Source of the DNA: Devosia sp.
Lineage (GTDB): Bacteria > Pseudomonadota > Alphaproteobacteria > Rhizobiales > Devosiaceae
Length of the DNA: 36,432 bases
Assembly (NCBI RefSeq): GCF_030689745.1
Contig: NZ_JAUYGL010000019.1
Span: forward strand, 1-36,432
Direction: 5' to 3'
Shown here piece by piece: positions 35,105 to 36,432 of this stretch. The notes beneath the pieces were generated by a model that worked only from the letters and a program-made list of their open reading frames with translations, had not been told where the DNA came from and made no database searches. The first letter of the stretch is position 1. Each line of letters starts with the position of its first letter. The translations under genes were made by a program, and so were the position numbers.

Positions 35105-35448
35105 GTACTGCCCCTTTGCTGCGCCAGTTCGAGACTGGCTAGCATTGTCGTTGGTTGGGACACGGTGGCCACCCGGACCAGAAATTGTAGCCCGGGGATC
35201 GTGTCAATTCGAATCAGCGCGACTGCGCACCTGCAGCCGCCGCATCACTGTGCGGTACGGGCACAGATAGGCGGCAATGCGGCGCGCTTCAATAGGCCGG
35301 ACGCCGCGTCGGCCATTCTCATGGCGCGGGGTTAATTGCGCGTTGCGGAAAATGCAAACCAAAACTGGCTCTTGCGGTGATTACCCGGTGAGCCGTGCGG
35401 CTCAGCGGAATCACCAGCGATGGGCCACAACGCTCAACCGAAACCGAA
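35105..35448. other. clpP upstream region
   Basis: 344 nt without a gene. On the minus strand TTGACA (35207-35202) and TACAAT (35189-35184) are both near-consensus but only 12 nt apart, too close for an ordinary sigma-70 promoter. A nested dyad lies at 35376-35415, described separately. The rest shows nothing definite. Confidence 0.5.
35376..35415. repeat. Nested double hairpin
   Basis: The outer arms GGTGATT (35376-35382) and AATCACC (35409-35415) pair perfectly, and inside them TGAGCCG/CGGCTCA pair over a TG loop. It lies 33 nt downstream of the small gene at 35449 on the minus strand. There is no adjacent T run on either strand, so it is not a classic terminator. Confidence 0.6.
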
Positions 35449-35706
35449 TTAGGCCGAGAAACTGACGGCCACGCCCTTTTTCTTGAAATAGGACTGCATG
35501 ATCTTGCGGCCCTGACGATTGGACTGCGCCAGCTTGGCGGGCTCGAAGACGGCTTCCTTCACGCCTTCACGCGCCATGGCCGCCTTGAGCGCAGCAATAT
35601 GGCTTTCCAGTTCGTCATTGTCGTTCTTGATCGACGCATAGATATTGTCGATGGCTTGGGTCAGGGTCAGCTCGCTCAAAATCGGCACTCCATGGCTCGT
35701 TGCCAC
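35449..35706 (-). CDS. Small conserved-looking protein, function unknown
   Basis: Up to 85 residues, mostly helical, charged, without signal peptide or membrane segment. It contains a long likely amphipathic helix (TLTQAIDNIYASIKNDNDE, then LESHIAALKAAMARE) and a basic C-terminal part (SNRQGRKIMQSYFKKKGVAV). The GTG at 35706 has a poor ribosome site; a TTG at 35679 with ggag 8 nt upstream is a better start, giving about 76 residues beginning at SELTLTQAI. I do not recognise the family. It is flanked by clpP and the hydrate dehydratase gene, both on the same strand. Confidence 0.6.
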   Translation of the reverse strand: MATSHGVPILSELTLTQAIDNIYASIKNDNDELESHIAALKAAMAREGVKEAVFEPAKLAQSNRQGRKIMQSYFKKKGVAVSFSA

Positions 35707-35812
35707 TCCACTAGCGGTTTTTCCAGCAAGGGCAACCCGCCCATTGCATTGCGCGGCGACCTTCCGCGCTCAGCCAACTTTTTTCAGGCAGCGGTTTCTT
35801 CCGCGACCGGTA

Positions 35813-36432
35813 TCAAAGACTGGCCAGCACACCCGGCACCAGCAGGGGTAAATCTTCGCTGATCAGCCCCGGAGAGCCAAACCGGTTTGCGGCTTCGGCG
35901 TGCAGCCAGACAGCTGCACAGGCAGCTTCCCAGCCGTCCATACCCTGCCCCAGCAAACCGGCCACCATGCCGGCCAGCACGTCGCCCGAGCCCGCTGTGC
36001 CCAGCCAGGCCGGCGCATTGGCATTGATCGCTGCCCGCCCGTCGGGGCTGGCAATCACCGTATCGCTGCCCTTGAGCACGATGATAGCACCGGAAAGGAC
36101 AGCTGCCGCCCGCGCCCGCTCCAGCTTGCCGCCCGGCACCGTGCCGAACAAGCGCTCGAACTCGCCTTCATGGGGGGTCAGCACCACAGGCCGTCCCTGC
36201 GCCTTGATGGCACCCGCCATGGCGTCAACATCGCCGCCAAAGCTGGTCAGCGCATCGGCATCAAGCACGGCGGCTGCGCCCGATTCCAGCACCATCAGGA
36301 CATTGTCGCGCGTCTTTGGCCCAACGCCCGCGGCGGGCCCGATCACCACGGCATTCATCCGCTTGTCGGCCAGCAGCGCGGCCAGCGCGGCGCGATCCTC
36401 GGCCGGCTTGAGCATCACCGCTGTAACGTGGC
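35813..36432 (-). CDS. nnr: ADP-dependent NAD(P)H-hydrate dehydratase (C-terminal part; 5' end beyond window)
   Basis: The frame stays open to the right edge, so the protein start is missing; about 206 residues are visible. They match the ribokinase-like dehydratase that repairs hydrated NAD(P)H using [56 protein letters not shown], and the active-site region [18 protein letters not shown]. In many bacteria it is the second half of a bifunctional protein whose N-terminal half is the epimerase; whether this one is bifunctional cannot be seen here. Confidence 0.92.
   Translation of the reverse strand, partial: HVTAVMLKPAEDRAALAALLADKRMNAVVIGPAAGVGPKTRDNVLMVLESGAAAVLDADALTSFGGDVDAMAGAIKAQGRPVVLTPHEGEFERLFGTVPGGKLERARAAAVLSGAIIVLKGSDTVIASPDGRAAINANAPAWLGTAGSGDVLAGMVAGLLGQGMDGWEAACAAVWLHAEAANRFGSPGLISEDLPLLVPGVLASL

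Overview
The window looks like chromosomal DNA of a high-GC alphaproteobacterium of the Hyphomicrobiales, possibly Devosia-like. The reasons are a clpP, clpX, lon, hupB, tRNA-Val, tRNA-Asp backbone typical of that order, an alpha-type heat-shock promoter candidate before lon, and overall codon usage. The genus is an inference; no rRNA is present.

Layout. (1) 1-8580, plus strand: a dipeptide/oligopeptide-type ABC importer (binding protein cut by the left edge, two permeases, one fused double ATPase), then two MFS transporters. The second MFS frame runs without a stop into an isochorismatase-family amidohydrolase. (2) 8743-13378, minus strand: a complete TPP-riboswitch operon made of a YkoF-like protein, permease, ATPase and ThiY-like binding protein, ending in an LLM flavin monooxygenase. 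This points to salvage of a thiamine pyrimidine precursor, with an oxidative step that I cannot name. (3) 13507-20413: a periplasmic redox module on the minus strand (DUF2271 protein, PepSY-flavodoxin-FNR membrane reductase, ApbE flavin transferase, small secreted protein with an Asp-rich tail). Divergent from it are a two-component system and a VIT-family Fe/Mn transporter. The DUF2271 protein carries a motif resembling an ApbE flavinylation site.

(4) 20435-21392: a worn patch holding an alpha/beta-hydrolase remnant, a small GFA-family gene and about 340 nt without a recognisable gene. (5) 21393-22292: tRNA-Asp, tRNA-Val and hupB, all minus strand. (6) 22434-26688: accessory genes. These are a Tet-type MFS gene broken by two frameshifts, then an ArsR/SRPBCC/SRPBCC/GFA cluster whose promoter has a palindrome exactly between -35 and -10, and an alpha/alpha-toroid protein. 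(7) 26764-36432: lon with its own terminator and heat-shock-like promoter, arginase, two divergent citrate synthases (one with an N-terminal HTH) around a 16-bp perfect palindrome, clpX, clpP, a small conserved-looking protein, and the C-terminal part of an NAD(P)H-hydrate dehydratase cut by the right edge.

The segments 22434-26688 and 29678-32962 appear to interrupt the usual compact clpP-clpX-lon-hupB order. The most interesting leads are the monooxygenase at the end of the TPP operon, the DUF2271/PepSY/ApbE/Asp-rich module, and the citrate synthase that may act as its own DNA-binding regulator.
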